A stretch of DNA of 64,000 nucleotides from JACPNO01 sp963825405 (GCA_963825405.1 CAWGTB010000003.1:1-64000); one strand, 5' to 3'. Shown: positions 30,586 to 41,600, counted from the stretch's first letter. Notes: generated by a model from the sequence alone, not told the origin. Numbers and translations: made by a program.

Positions 30586-31587
30586 TCAGTTCGCCCAGAC
30601 GGGTACGCCGGCAACCAGCGCAGCCGATCTTTCGGCATCGGGATGAACGAGCCGAGCGGGTTCCGCAGGTCCACCTAAGTGTATATGCGCCACGACGCGT
30701 TCGAGCGTTGAGCCTGGCTTATCCAAATCATGGTTGTGGCGCTTGGCAAAGATGTAGTCCCCAACAAACCAACCCATTGCGGCGCCCGCAACTGTATCGG
30801 ACGCAAAGTGTTCACGCGCGGCGAAGCGTGAGATACAGACAGTGGCAGCCAAGGCGTAAGCAGTTATCGGCACGATGAGCGGGTGCGGATACTCGTGCGC
30901 GATAACGGATGCCAGCGCCCATGAGGTGATGGCGTGTCCAGACGGGAAGCTGGGGCTCGACAAAGAAGCGTTTCCGCTCCAGAACGCGCCTTTACCGGTG
31001 CCATCCAATGGCCGTTCCCGGCGCGTCGACACCTTTAGGACTTCTACGAGAATCTCCGTATTCACCAGTGCCTCAAATCCCAGGATCCCTGTTTCTCGGA
31101 AACGCTCATCGTGTGTGCCGAGACCGATGAAGTAGAATGTGCCGCTGATGGGGAGTAGCGAGTAGACCGCTCCCAGACGCGACGTCCATGTTGCAACGGT
31201 GATTTGGCTCTTCGTATTCGGCAACTGTTTCGATGTCCATGCATCGCTCGCGATCAGCACCGCGGTAGTCCCGCCAAAAATGGCCCACCATTTTGCATCT
31301 GCTTTGCTGGTGTGAAACGGGCTGGTCCAGATCGCCCTTTGGTCTCTCAGGACGTACCTGGGCAAGCGTCCCCAGGGTCGAAGTAATGATTCCTGCTCGA
31401 TGTCTTTGGTTTTGATTGTTGGTGAGCCCGGCCTTACCCCCAGCGTCGAAGGCGTTGTGCCGGGGCTCGCCTGATTGTTCTCTTGCGCCTTCTGGTCACT
31501 TCGCGTCTCTTGGGCAACCAGCGAGGCGACTGTGAGGCCAGGAAGGAAAACAATCGTCAACCATTTCTTCAAACATCTGCGTCTCAT
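30586..31587 (-). CDS. PAP2-family phosphatase, exported
   Basis: The start at 31587 (MRRRCLKKWLTIVFLPGLTV) provides a signal peptide. All three PAP2 motifs are present in the C-terminal half: K-x6-R-P as KVSTRRERP, P-S-G-H as PSFPSGHA, and S-R-x5-H-x3-D as SRFAAREHFASD. The histidines and arginines needed for phosphomonoester cleavage are therefore intact. Substrates could be undecaprenyl pyrophosphate, phosphatidic acid or sugar phosphates. Its start overlaps the end of the MscS gene by a few bases, so the two are co-transcribed. Confidence 0.85.
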   Translation of the reverse strand: MRRRCLKKWLTIVFLPGLTVASLVAQETRSDQKAQENNQASPGTTPSTLGVRPGSPTIKTKDIEQESLLRPWGRLPRYVLRDQRAIWTSPFHTSKADAKWWAIFGGTTAVLIASDAWTSKQLPNTKSQITVATWTSRLGAVYSLLPISGTFYFIGLGTHDERFRETGILGFEALVNTEILVEVLKVSTRRERPLDGTGKGAFWSGNASLSSPSFPSGHAITSWALASVIAHEYPHPLIVPITAYALAATVCISRFAAREHFASDTVAGAAMGWFVGDYIFAKRHNHDLDKPGSTLERVVAHIHLGGPAEPARLVHPDAERSAALVAGVPVWAN

Positions 31588-31594
31588 AACGCCT

Positions 31595-33271
31595 TTACCC
31601 TGCAACGCTGTGTGCGGGCACACTCTCTCGACTCGGATTGCCGTCGTAGCTCACAATGCTGGCCTGTGTAGGAACAGCAAGAGACGTGCCAGCGGCTTCC
31701 ACGACGTCCATAATTCGGAGCAGGAGATCCTGCTGCATGCGCAGGAACTCGTCACCGTCGGCGGTCAGAATATATACGAAAACTTCTACGTCGAGCGAGT
31801 AACTGCCGATCCCGACGAAGCGTACCGGCAGCGTGCCGGCTTCCACTTTCTCACTCGATTTGAGCAAGCGGGACACGGAACTAAGAACCTGCCGCACTTG
31901 ATCCGGTGTTGTGTCACGGCGGAGCGTGAGAGTGAGATGAAATAAAATCTTGTCGCGTCTCGAGAAGTTCTCGAGGGTCATCGAGGAAAATTGCGCGTTC
32001 GGTACCGAAACCAGAGTTCGATCGGCAGTGCGAATTCGAGTGGATCGCAATCCAATATCCTCAACAACGCCGCTGCGGTCGCCAAACTTACAGAAATCGC
32101 CAACGAATACCGGCCCGTCGCCAATCACGGAGACACCGCCGAAAAGATTCTCAATCGTCTTTTGTGCGGCCAAAGCAATGGCCAAACCGCCCACGCCAAG
32201 ACCTGCCAGGATGGTAGTGGTGTTGTAGCCCCATTCACTCATCACCAAAATGAAGGCAATCACGCAGATTGTGAGCTTGGCGACCCGCTGGCCCAGCGGC
32301 AAAACCGAATAGGTGACCGCGCGCTGCCGTGAAACTAGTGCCCCGCGCAGACGTTCGATCGCCACGTCGATCACGCGCATCGCAAGCCACGCGAACGCGA
32401 AGAACGACACGAGAATCAGCATTCGATCCAGATAGAGGCGAAGCAAAGCGGATGGGGCAATCAACTCGATTCCAGCGCGGAATCCAGCCACGATCACGAG
32501 CAGCCGGAGCGGGCCGACAAATACCCGGAGCCATTGCGGTCTCACCCTTAGCGCAATCCGCTTTGCTATGGACTCGAGGACAGCGAGAATACCCCGCGAA
32601 AGCAGTGAAGAGAGGATGGTGAGCACTGCGGCCAATAGTATTAGCGCGATCCAACGCCATAGCGAGGTATCGAGCAAAGTCCAGCTTACAAGGGGCTCTG
32701 GTAGCATCTTCTCCATGGCGGACTCGCTGTGCTGCTTATAAAGTTTGGGAATCAACGCAACGCTGTCAGGCGAAATCAGCCAGACAGGAAAATTCGGATG
32801 CAAGTCGACTCGCTCCAACTGAATTTCGGCAGGTTGGGCACCGATCCGGAAGGAATCGACGCGTTCCAGGCCGGGAGAAAGACCATCAGAACGATCGCCT
32901 TCGTGAGTTTTGTTGAGGGCGGCGAGATCAAAGCTGACGTCATGATCGAGAATATCTTCTAATTCGCGCGCCCTCTCTGGACCAACTTTTTCGCGATCGA
33001 CAGGCGGCAGTCGAGTGAGATTCAGATACCTGGCTGCCAAATGATAATTTTTGGATTGGCAGGCTTGGAGAAAGTTGTAGACCGCATCTTGCGGGGACTC
33101 CCTCCCTAGAGGATCCTTGACGGCCACGGGCGCTGGCGCCATGGCTTGAACGTACAAGCATAGCGGTACGAGTATGGCGCCGGTGCCAAGGAGCATAGCC
33201 GTTTGAGCAGCAATCTCGATGCCAATGGCGCAAGTATTGGTACCTGTTCTCCTTAAGGGCGCTGCGGCCAA
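31595..33271 (-). CDS. MscS-family mechanosensitive channel with periplasmic N-terminal domain
   Basis: The 558-residue protein has an N-terminal leader or anchor, about 170 periplasmic residues (DPLGRESPQDAVYNFLQACQ), three to four membrane spans, and the pore-lining TM3 (GLGVGGLAIALAAQKTIENL). The MscS beta domain follows (GPVFVGDFCKFGDRSGVVED, then RTLVSVPNAQFSSMTLENFS), and a C-terminal alpha-beta domain. It should release solutes on hypo-osmotic shock. The listed start is a TTG; the ATG at 33196 would also give a sound signal sequence. It is followed by the overlapping PAP2 gene. Confidence 0.85.
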   Translation of the reverse strand: MAAAPLRRTGTNTCAIGIEIAAQTAMLLGTGAILVPLCLYVQAMAPAPVAVKDPLGRESPQDAVYNFLQACQSKNYHLAARYLNLTRLPPVDREKVGPERARELEDILDHDVSFDLAALNKTHEGDRSDGLSPGLERVDSFRIGAQPAEIQLERVDLHPNFPVWLISPDSVALIPKLYKQHSESAMEKMLPEPLVSWTLLDTSLWRWIALILLAAVLTILSSLLSRGILAVLESIAKRIALRVRPQWLRVFVGPLRLLVIVAGFRAGIELIAPSALLRLYLDRMLILVSFFAFAWLAMRVIDVAIERLRGALVSRQRAVTYSVLPLGQRVAKLTICVIAFILVMSEWGYNTTTILAGLGVGGLAIALAAQKTIENLFGGVSVIGDGPVFVGDFCKFGDRSGVVEDIGLRSTRIRTADRTLVSVPNAQFSSMTLENFSRRDKILFHLTLTLRRDTTPDQVRQVLSSVSRLLKSSEKVEAGTLPVRFVGIGSYSLDVEVFVYILTADGDEFLRMQQDLLLRIMDVVEAAGTSLAVPTQASIVSYDGNPSRESVPAHSVAG

Positions 33272-33475
33272 TTCGGTGGGCGCCTCTTGCCAGTACAGTG
33301 AAAAACTTGCACGCTGAATAGCTCCGCCGTTACCGACAGCAACTCACAGGCGCTATGCGGCAGCTCTGAAGTTCGGAGTTTTTATCTTGTGCTTTTTCAG
33401 GAGTTTATTTTTTTTACTTCCCTGGGGAGAACCCATTCCTGGTCCGCAATCGTCTACTAGGCAGAGGAGGTTGCT

Positions 33476-33864
33476 ATGAGTCGATTGCAATCAATACTGT
33501 CGGCTTATGCATGGTTGTGATAAGCGGAGCATTTGTCCCCTCCGCGAAAGCCGACGAATGGGACAAGAAAACGGTAGTCACAATTACCGAACCTGTCGAG
33601 GTGGGGACGACTGTATTGGAACCCGGCACGTACGTGTTCAAGCGCATCGGTGAGGGTGCGGTTCGAACCATCACGCAGATTTACAACGCTGACGAAACCC
33701 GTCTCGTGACGACCGTCAATGCGATTCCGGCATCGCTCGGAGAACGCAGCGGCCACACTCGATTTATCGTCTCGGAGTCGCAAGCTGGACAGCCTGGTGT
33801 TTTGCACTCGTGGTTCTATCAAGGTAATGTTGACGGCGTGCAATTCCCAGCGCCGAAGCGATAA
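33476..33864 (+). pseudogene. Small secreted acidobacterial protein, frame broken in the signal peptide
   Basis: ATG at 33476 has a near-perfect ribosome binding site (AGAGGAGGTTGCT) and encodes MSRLQSILSAYAWL before a TGA. The next frame, open through 33864, continues VISGAFVPSAKADEWDKKTV, completing a signal peptide with AKA|DEW cleavage. The mature part (EPVEVGTTVLEPGTYVFKRI) resembles a common acidobacterial secreted family with the DEWxKKT and GTYVFKL motifs. One missing base near 33,515 explains the break. Function unknown. Confidence 0.65.
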
Positions 33865-33910
33865 CCATGAATCGTGACTAACAGGAGGTTACATATAGAA
33901 CGTTGTAAAA

Positions 33911-33956
33911 ACGCGGGCGGCCGGACACTGATTTCATCGGCAACGACCGCCCTTTT
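33911..33956 (+). terminator. Possible intrinsic terminator
   Basis: GGGCGG (33915-33920) pairs with CCGCCC (33947-33952), and TTTT follows. The loop is long (26 nt) with a possible inner CCG/CGG pairing. It lies 47 bp after the stop of the small secreted protein. Confidence 0.45.
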
Positions 33957-33965
33957 AAAATCCCG

Positions 33966-34798
33966 TCAGTGCGTCAGATCGTAAATGAAATAATTGATTG
34001 CGATCCGATATGCCAGCGACGCCCACTTCTCCGGATACCGCGGGTCGTCCGACCACTCCCACGCATCGCCAAGGTCCATGTTGTGGCAGATCGCGACCAT
34101 CACGCGCCCTTTATCGTCGTAGATTGCCCGCCAGTGCGGAGTTTTTCCCGTCTCGCCCGCTTCATATGTCCGGCCGCTGCGATGACCACTGCCAGCCGGC
34201 GACCTGGAAGCGCTCGTCCAAATCGTAAACCGTGTGAAAGATCGGGTCGGAGTTTGCCAGGTCTACGATCGGCCGGTCCGGGAAAACTTTATTCATGCCG
34301 GCGATAAACACTTGCCATTCGCTCAAGACGTTATGATAAGGTTCGTCGCCGTGGAAATCATCCACCATCAGGAATCCGCCACGTAGCAGATACTCGCGCA
34401 ACTGGGCCGCCTGTTGGTCTGTCAGCGCCCAGTGCCCGACCTCGACCGCGTACATCATCGGCCAGTTGTAAACGTCGTCGGTGCCGTCGAGATCGACCAC
34501 CTGCTCGACCGATCGCGTATCGATCCGCGTCAGCCGCCGCACGCCTGCTAGCAGATGACGGTCCGAGCGCGGATAATCGATCGTCCAGTTGAGGTCGAAT
34601 CCGAAGCGGCCTTCGCCGTAGACGCTGGGATAGCGAAGCCGTGCGCGGGTCCACTCGGTTTTCTGGTTCCAGTCGGGAGGAAGCGGAAAATCCTCGTATT
34701 CGGCGGCTTGGTATTGTTTGAAAGGCCGCTGCGCGCGCAAGCGCTCCGAAGACGCCCAGCGCGGCGGCGAACAGCAACAATGCCGACCGGAATCGCAT
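33966..34798 (-). pseudogene. DUF4159 protein with two frameshifts
   Basis: Three frames give one protein: a signal peptide (MRFRSALLLFAAALGVFGAL, then RAQRPFKQYQ after removing one base near 34,740), the DUF4159 body (EYEDFPLPPDWNQKTEWTRA, VYNWPMMYAVEVGHWALTDQ, QLREYLLRGGFLMVDDFHGD), and, after a second extra base near 34,170, RTYEAGETGKTPHWRAIYDD, DLGDAWEWSDDPRYPEKWAS and NYFIYDLTH with TGA at 33966. The family is often encoded near AAA ATPase/vWA gene sets; here it stands alone. Both breaks are single insertions. Confidence 0.75.
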
Positions 34799-34879
34799 GC
34801 AGCCTCCTGCTGCGATCAGATTATCACGCCCTACCGCCGAACAGTTGCGACCGGTTTCTCTGTGGCGCTTTATCCTTAC

Positions 34880-37384
34880 CTATTCATAGCGCAATGCCAG
34901 AATCGGGTCGATCCGGCTGGCGCGGTGTGCCGGAATCATGCCTGCCACACCCGCGACTAGCGATAGCAAAATCACGGTGACCGCAGCGATTCCGGGGTCG
35001 CTGGCCTGAACGCCGTAGAGCTGAGCCGATACGTATCGTCCCAGGAAAATTGCCGCCGGAATTCCAATGGCTAGACCGATGCAGAGGAGCAGAACAACCT
35101 CCTTCATTACCAGCCATATCACCGACCCTCGTGGCGCTCCCAGTGCCATGCGGACTCCCATTTCCTTAGTACGCCTGGCTACGGCGAACGCCATCACGCC
35201 GTAAAGACCGATGCACGCGAGAAGGGTGGCCAGCAATCCGAAACCCGCCGAGAGCAACGCGATCAACCGCTCGGTCAACAGCGTCTGGTCGAGCTGCGCC
35301 GCAAGCGTTTTCATCTCATACACCGGCATCGCGGCGTCCAGCCGCTTCACCTCGTTTCGTATGGCCGCGTAGGCGGAGCCTGAACCCAACCCGGCGCGCA
35401 CGTAGAATGCGACTCCACCGTTTCCCCAATTGGGGATGAATACCTGGCGCCGGATCCCGTTGCGAGGCCCTTCATACAGCGAATCCGCTGCGACACCGAC
35501 GATCTCCATTTCGAGTTTCGTCTCCGGACCGCTTCCAAATCCGATATGGCGTCCGAGTGCGCTCTTCTCTCCAAAGAAGTGCTTGGCGAAATGCTGGTTG
35601 ACGATCGCCACGCGAGATTTCTCCAGGAGATCGCTACGGTTGAAATCACGTCCCTCGAGAAGCGGTGTTCCCATCGTGTCGAAGTAGCCCGGCGAGAGCG
35701 CATTCATAAACGCCTGCTGATCCTCACCGTCCGCGGCCCGATGGCCCTCTACTGACATACCGCTGTCCCATTCATAGCCGTGCAGAAGCGGTACCGCCGC
35801 TAAAGCCGCGGAGCGAACACCGGGAATAGCCCGGATACGGTCCAGCAATTCGTTATAAAAATTCACGACACGCGGTGAATCGTAGCCGTTGAGCGCGGGC
35901 GACAATTGGAAGGTCACCAGATTATCCAGATCGCGGAATCCGGTGTCGGCACCCTGAAGTTTTTGCAGGCTGCGCACGAAGAGCCCGGCGCCAAACAGCA
36001 GAAGAAAGCTCAAGGCCACTTGCGCGGTGACCAGCCCTTTGCGCAAGAACAATGACCCACCCGAACCTGCGATCGATCCAACGGCGTCTTTGAGCGTGCT
36101 CCAAAGGTCCGGCCGGCTGGCGCGCATTGCGGGCACGAGACCAAAGATCAGTCCAGTGAGAAACGTCAGGCCCGCCGTGAAAAGGAGAATCCGAAGATCC
36201 GGTTCCGTTCGGATCAGCAGCGGGTTGCCTTCGGTTGGCATGAGCGCCACAAGGCCCTTGGTCATGGCGACCGCTAGAAAAGTTCCCGCCAGTCCACCCA
36301 TCGCGGAAAGTAGGAGGCTCTCCACCAGTAACTGGCGTATCAGGTGCCATCTCGTCGCTCCGAGCGAAAGGCGTACCGCAATCTCTTTTTGCCGCGCACA
36401 GGCGCGCGCAATCAGAAGGTTGGCGACGTTGCCACACGCGATCAGCAATACCAGGCCTACCATTGACATCAGCACAATCAGAGCGGTCGAGAAGCTGTTG
36501 CGGAGCTGGGAATATCCGCCGGCGGCGCGCTCGATGTGGAGCGTGCCCCGCATGAACTGGTCGCGGTTGTACGCCGACCAGTCTTTGGCGGCCGGCAGCG
36601 TCATCTCGTACTCACGAATCTGATGAAATAGTCCCTGTAATGGCGCTTGTGCGGACTCAACGGTGTATCCCGGTTTCAAGCGCCCAAACACCTGTACCCA
36701 TCGGCTGCGGCGGTCATCCATACTGAGCCAGGACCACTCCGGTGACAGGACGGGTTCCATAAGAATGGGGACGCGGAGTTGGGGAGAGACTGCGGGGTCC
36801 AGTCCAGCGAATCCCGCCGCTGAGACTCCGACGATGGTCATCGGATAGTTGTTCACCAGGATCGTCCTGCCAATAATTTTTGGATCCCGGGCGAAACGGC
36901 TGACCCAGTAGTCGTAGCTCAACACGGCCACCGGATGGCCGCGATATACGCGGTCGTCTTCCTGCGAATTGAAGACCCGCCCCGCCGCCGCCGGCACGCC
37001 AAGCATCGTGAAATAATTTCCCGATACCATCTCACCGTCCACACGTTCCGTCCGGTTAGCGACGCTGATCGAAAGCGACACCAGGCGCCGGCAAATCACT
37101 TCCGCTAGAGGAGCGGCCTTTTGCTGGTAATCCTGGTAAATCGGGTAGGAATGCATCCGGTCGCCCATATTGTTCCCGTTGTGGTTGCCTCGCTGATAAA
37201 GCATGACGAGTTGGCCCGGGTCCTTGACGGGCAGTGCGCGCAGCATCAACTGATCCATCAACGTGAAGATCGCAGTGTTGGCGCCAATGCCTAGCGCGAG
37301 CGAAAGGATCGCCACGGTTGCGAAGAGCGGACTGCGGCGAAGGGTGCGCAGGGCGAATCGAAGCTCCGAGACGAGGCTGATCAT
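34880..37384 (-). CDS. ADOP-type ABC transporter permease (MacB/FtsX)
   Basis: The 834-residue protein has two MacB-PCD/FtsX halves. The N-terminus reads ELRFALRTLRRSPLFATVAI and SLALGIGANTAIFTLMDQLM, the signature of the acidobacterial duplicated orphan permease family. A periplasmic domain follows, then FtsX helices (VLMSMVGLVLLIACGNVANL, LIARACARQKEIAVRLSLGA). The second half repeats this (AVARRTKEMGVRMALGAPRG) and ends ARIDPILALRYE. Length and ends look complete. No ATPase is adjacent, as is usual for orphans. Likely role: export of peptides, antibiotics or envelope components. Confidence 0.9.
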   Translation of the reverse strand: MISLVSELRFALRTLRRSPLFATVAILSLALGIGANTAIFTLMDQLMLRALPVKDPGQLVMLYQRGNHNGNNMGDRMHSYPIYQDYQQKAAPLAEVICRRLVSLSISVANRTERVDGEMVSGNYFTMLGVPAAAGRVFNSQEDDRVYRGHPVAVLSYDYWVSRFARDPKIIGRTILVNNYPMTIVGVSAAGFAGLDPAVSPQLRVPILMEPVLSPEWSWLSMDDRRSRWVQVFGRLKPGYTVESAQAPLQGLFHQIREYEMTLPAAKDWSAYNRDQFMRGTLHIERAAGGYSQLRNSFSTALIVLMSMVGLVLLIACGNVANLLIARACARQKEIAVRLSLGATRWHLIRQLLVESLLLSAMGGLAGTFLAVAMTKGLVALMPTEGNPLLIRTEPDLRILLFTAGLTFLTGLIFGLVPAMRASRPDLWSTLKDAVGSIAGSGGSLFLRKGLVTAQVALSFLLLFGAGLFVRSLQKLQGADTGFRDLDNLVTFQLSPALNGYDSPRVVNFYNELLDRIRAIPGVRSAALAAVPLLHGYEWDSGMSVEGHRAADGEDQQAFMNALSPGYFDTMGTPLLEGRDFNRSDLLEKSRVAIVNQHFAKHFFGEKSALGRHIGFGSGPETKLEMEIVGVAADSLYEGPRNGIRRQVFIPNWGNGGVAFYVRAGLGSGSAYAAIRNEVKRLDAAMPVYEMKTLAAQLDQTLLTERLIALLSAGFGLLATLLACIGLYGVMAFAVARRTKEMGVRMALGAPRGSVIWLVMKEVVLLLCIGLAIGIPAAIFLGRYVSAQLYGVQASDPGIAAVTVILLSLVAGVAGMIPAHRASRIDPILALRYE

Positions 37385-37441
37385 GTACTTAATACGGAGA
37401 GATCTGCATTTGGTTACCGAGTACTACGCGATAATTCAGCT

Positions 37442-38581
37442 ATGAAGCGAGAGGCTTATGCTGCCGCCCAAACTGTTTCCCCGAAGCTGCAGGCCTACTT
37501 TGTTCAGCGTCAGGCGGAGGCGATGCGCCGCGGCCAGCAAGACCTGGCGCCCGTGCCCGATGCCGAAACCATCGAAGCCATCATTGATACCGCGTTCTGG
37601 GCCAGCCTTCGGCGTGAGGAAGGTTATATGCCGAGAATTTCACTCGCGTTCCTCTCGCCCGAACAAGCCGTGCATCCGCTCCTATTCGAGCGGCCTCTTC
37701 CGCTTGACGCGAGCGCCCTCACGCGAGTGGCGTTGGCGGTCGAGCGTTCCGGGATACATCTGGGGGTCTGGCGCGAACAGAACGAGCTATGCGTGTGGGG
37801 TACAACCCGCACTATCCCCACGCTGTCCTTCGTGCTCGAAGTAGCATCGCCCGGCCTTCTCGTCGTCAAGCATCACAGTGGCGATGAAGTGGCCAAATTC
37901 GTCAATGTAGCGGTACTCGAGGGCGACCAGATCAAAGTGATCGCTGAACCGCCCTCAAACCTGCAGGGCTGTCCGGCGGTCTTCAGCTCGCTGCTCGGGT
38001 ACGAATCGCCAACCTCCTGGGTTGCCTCGGTCAATGTGCTGGTGCAACTGGCGGTCTCCATGCGCGCACATGGGCGCGGCGGCTCACTGCTTTTGGTTCC
38101 GGCCGGTTCCGAGACCTGGCGGGAATCGATTATTTGGCCCATGCCGTACGCCGTGTCGCCACCATTTTCCGAGCTCGCCCAACTGTTCCGGGAGACTCCC
38201 GATCCGGCGCGCCGGCGTTTATGGCAGGAGGCGCTTGGCCGATCAGTGGATGCGATTGCCGGCCTGACCGGGGTCGATGGCGCCGTAGTGCTTACAGACC
38301 AACATGAGCTGCTTGGTTTTGGCGGTAAAATCGCCCGCCGCCGTGGCTGGCCACGGGTCGAGCAAGTTACGATGACGGAGCCGATCGAAGGCGCGCAGCC
38401 CACCGTCGTCCATTCGGAGCAACTCGGCGGCACTCGGCACCTCTCGGCGGCGCAGTTCGTCCAGGATCAGCGCGACGCCGTGGCGCTGATCGCATCGCAG
38501 GATGGGCGCTTCACAATCTTTGAATGGTCCGATTGCGAGGCTATGGTGCACGCGCATCGCGTGGACGCTTTGTTGCTCTGA
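37442..38581 (+). CDS. DAC-like (diadenylate cyclase fold) protein, DACNV-type sensor
   Basis: The 379-residue protein has an N-terminal DACNV-like sensor region (to about residue 170) and a C-terminal domain recalling DisA_N/CdaA cyclases. The DGA motif is at 279-281 (LTGVDGAVVLTDQHELLGFG), the second motif at 330-336 is GTRHLSA, and ALIASQDG (348-355) marks the core strand. Active cyclases usually have RHR; here the last arginine is leucine, so c-di-AMP synthesis is doubtful and nucleotide sensing is possible. It is divergent from the ADOP permease gene and convergent with the NRPS gene. Confidence 0.65.
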   Translation: MKREAYAAAQTVSPKLQAYFVQRQAEAMRRGQQDLAPVPDAETIEAIIDTAFWASLRREEGYMPRISLAFLSPEQAVHPLLFERPLPLDASALTRVALAVERSGIHLGVWREQNELCVWGTTRTIPTLSFVLEVASPGLLVVKHHSGDEVAKFVNVAVLEGDQIKVIAEPPSNLQGCPAVFSSLLGYESPTSWVASVNVLVQLAVSMRAHGRGGSLLLVPAGSETWRESIIWPMPYAVSPPFSELAQLFRETPDPARRRLWQEALGRSVDAIAGLTGVDGAVVLTDQHELLGFGGKIARRRGWPRVEQVTMTEPIEGAQPTVVHSEQLGGTRHLSAAQFVQDQRDAVALIASQDGRFTIFEWSDCEAMVHAHRVDALLL

Positions 38582-38647
38582 ATGTGGGCGCGATGCCCTA
38601 ACTACCTCGGCGAAACAATCTGTCAACTTCAATCCGTCCGGCAGTAG

Positions 38648-41600
38648 TTAGCGCAGGAGCCGGCTGGTGACTTGGCCGGCTGCTGCCGCGTAGGGCTGAT
38701 TGGCTTTTTGGAATGCCTCGCGCAGAATCGGCGCCATTTCCATCGCAGATGGCTTGGAAAACATTGTCATGTGCGCAGCGTTTACATTATGAACCCGGAA
38801 TTCGCCTTCGCACAGATCACGCCATCCAAGCCGCGGGTCTTCCAAAACTCGGGTGCTGATCGGCTCTTCCTGGGCAATGAATTGCACCACCGGGGTCGCA
38901 GCAGGCTTCGGAACGTATTGGGAAACCGTCTTTCTTCGAATTAGCCGTCCAGCCATCTGGAGATGCGGGAGGATTTCGCGAAGTTTGATATCGCCGAACA
39001 GGAGCTTGGGCAATTGGCGCCAATAACTCGTTCTGCTGCGGAGAAGTTTCGGGTATCCAGGCGCCGGCGTATCAAAAAGTGCGACTAGCCGGACTTCTTC
39101 TCCCGCGGCCGTGAGCTGCCGCGCCGTTTCGAAAGCCACAATCCCACCACGGCAAAACCCGCCCAAAAGATACGGGCCGTGCGGCCTTACGCTGCGAATC
39201 GCGTCGTACGCCTGACGCACCAGCTCCGCGACGGCCACGTCACTTTGGTCAGGCCGAAGGGATACCAGGAAGAATGGCTGGTCCCGTCCTAGCTCATTGG
39301 CCAGATTACGGTAGCAATAAGGTCCGCCGAGAGTCGTGGTGAAACAGAAGAACGGGTGAAGGGAGCCGCGTGGCTGCAGAGAGATGACACCGTCGAATGG
39401 CGTGCCAGCGCGATCCGAAAGACTCCCGTCCGCGTCCAAAATCGATGCCAGCCGCGCTATGGTAGGCGCCCGCAGTAAGACAGCCAGGGGCATCTCTTTA
39501 TCGAATTGCTCGTGGATGAGCAGAATGAGCTGCGTGCTGCGCAGGCTGTCGCCGCCCAGCTCGAAGAAGTTGTCCGTCACTCCGGCGCGCTCGATACCCA
39601 ATACTTCCTGCCACATGGCGGCCAGACGCTTCTCGGTTGGCGTGGATGGCTCCTGAAAATCCTGTTCGGTACGCAGCCACTGCGGCTCGAACGGCGGCAG
39701 CGATTGGCGATCGATCTTACCGCTCGCAGTCAGCGGCATCTCGGAGAGAGTCACGATGGCAGCCGGAAGCATATGATCGGGCAGACGCCTGGAAAGATGC
39801 AGGCGAAGCTCGTCCTGCGCCGGCGCTGCGCCGTTGTGTGGCGTCAGGTAAGCCACCAGCCTCTCCTGCCCTTCTTTGCCGGCGGCGACGACCGCGCTCT
39901 GGCGAACTCTGGGGTGCTCGGCGAGTACGGCTTCGATCTCCTCGAGCTCGACGCGAAACCCGCGAATCTTTACTTGCCGGTCCGCCCGTCCCAGAAAGAC
40001 GAAGTTGCCGTCCGGAAGAGTGAAGGCCAGATCGCCGGTTCTGTACAGCGGGCGCTCCGGGTTCTTGCCGAAGGGATCAGGCAGGAATTTCTGGGCCGTC
40101 AGGTCCGGCGCGTTCAAATAGCCTAGCCCGACACCTTCACCCCCGATATACAGCTCGCCCGGAACGCCAACGGGAACCGGCAAACCCGCGCCATCCAGCA
40201 CGTATGCCGTGGTGTTGGCGATGGGCTTTCCGATCGGCACAAACGATCCACCCTCCCATGCCGAGGTTCCGGCTTCGTAGATCATGGCGGTGGGAGCTGT
40301 TTCTGCCGGACCGTAAGCGTTGAACCATCGGACCTTATTCCCGACCGTGCGTCGCCAGTTCCGAAATACCGCCGGGTTGACGCGTTCCATTCCGCTGATC
40401 ACTGCGCGCAAGGACGGCGGCAATTCCAGCCGGCCCATGGACAGCGCCGCGGCCCATTCATTCCACCAGGTACTGGAAACTCCGGTAATCGTGATGCGCT
40501 GGGCTTCGAGCAACCGCAGAAATTCGCCGATCGAATTCCCTTGCGGGTTCAGACAGAAGACCAAAGTCGCGCCGCAACATAAATAATTGAAGACTTCGGC
40601 GACGAACACGTCCGTCCCCATGGAGGCGAACTGCAATCGGCGGTCGGTCTCCATGAATCCGAATACCTTCGCCACGGCCAGCGTGTGGTTCACCAATGCC
40701 CGGTGGGTCAACACCACCGCTTTCGGCTTGCCAGTCGAGCCGGAAGTATAGATTGCGTAAGCGGCATTTTCAGGCACAGCATTGCAGGGAAGATTTTCCC
40801 CGGACTGCTTCGCGAGTTCACTCTGCAGGTTGTTGAGATTCAGAACGTCGCCGACGGCATTTCCATCGCGCGTGATGATGAACTTCGCCCGTGCGTCGTC
40901 CAGCATCGCCTGTTGCCGCGCCGGAGGAAGGTTCGGGTCAAGGGGCAGGAAGGCTGCGCCTGTCTTCAGCACAGCCAGGAGAGCGATGATCGCCTCCGGA
41001 GAACGGTCAATGCACAGCGCGATCAGGTCCTCCGGCCCGGCACCCCGTTCCGCCAGGAATCGGGCCAGTCGATTGGCGCGCTGGTTTAGCTCCTGGTAGG
41101 AAATGGACCCTTCGGGATAATCGATTGCGGCATTGGCGGGAGTCCGCATCACCTGCTGCTCGAAAAGCTGGTGAGCGCACAGGTCTCGTGGATAGGGCGC
41201 GCCGGTCTGATTCGTTTCTCTGATCAGCCGGTCTTCCTCGCTCGCGGTCAGCATCTTCAACGCCCCCAAATTGCTGTCCGGCTGAGCGACGAAGCTCTGC
41301 AACAAGGTCAGAAAATGTCCGGCGATGGCGGCCACGGTTACGCTCCCGAACAGGCTGGTGTCATACGAAATTTCGACAGCCAACTGAGGTCCGCCAAAGA
41401 CCACCAGCGTCAGCGGAGTTTCGGTCCGTTGCAGACGGCGGAAAGTGCGATTGCTCCATTTGCCGCCGAGCCGCGTATAAACTTCCTCGGGCGGAATGTT
41501 GTCGTAGACCACGATTGTGTCGAATGGCGGCATTCCCGGGGGAAGTCCGCTCCATTCCCAAACGCGGTCGAGGGGCGTGTGCTCGTACTCGCGCAGCACA

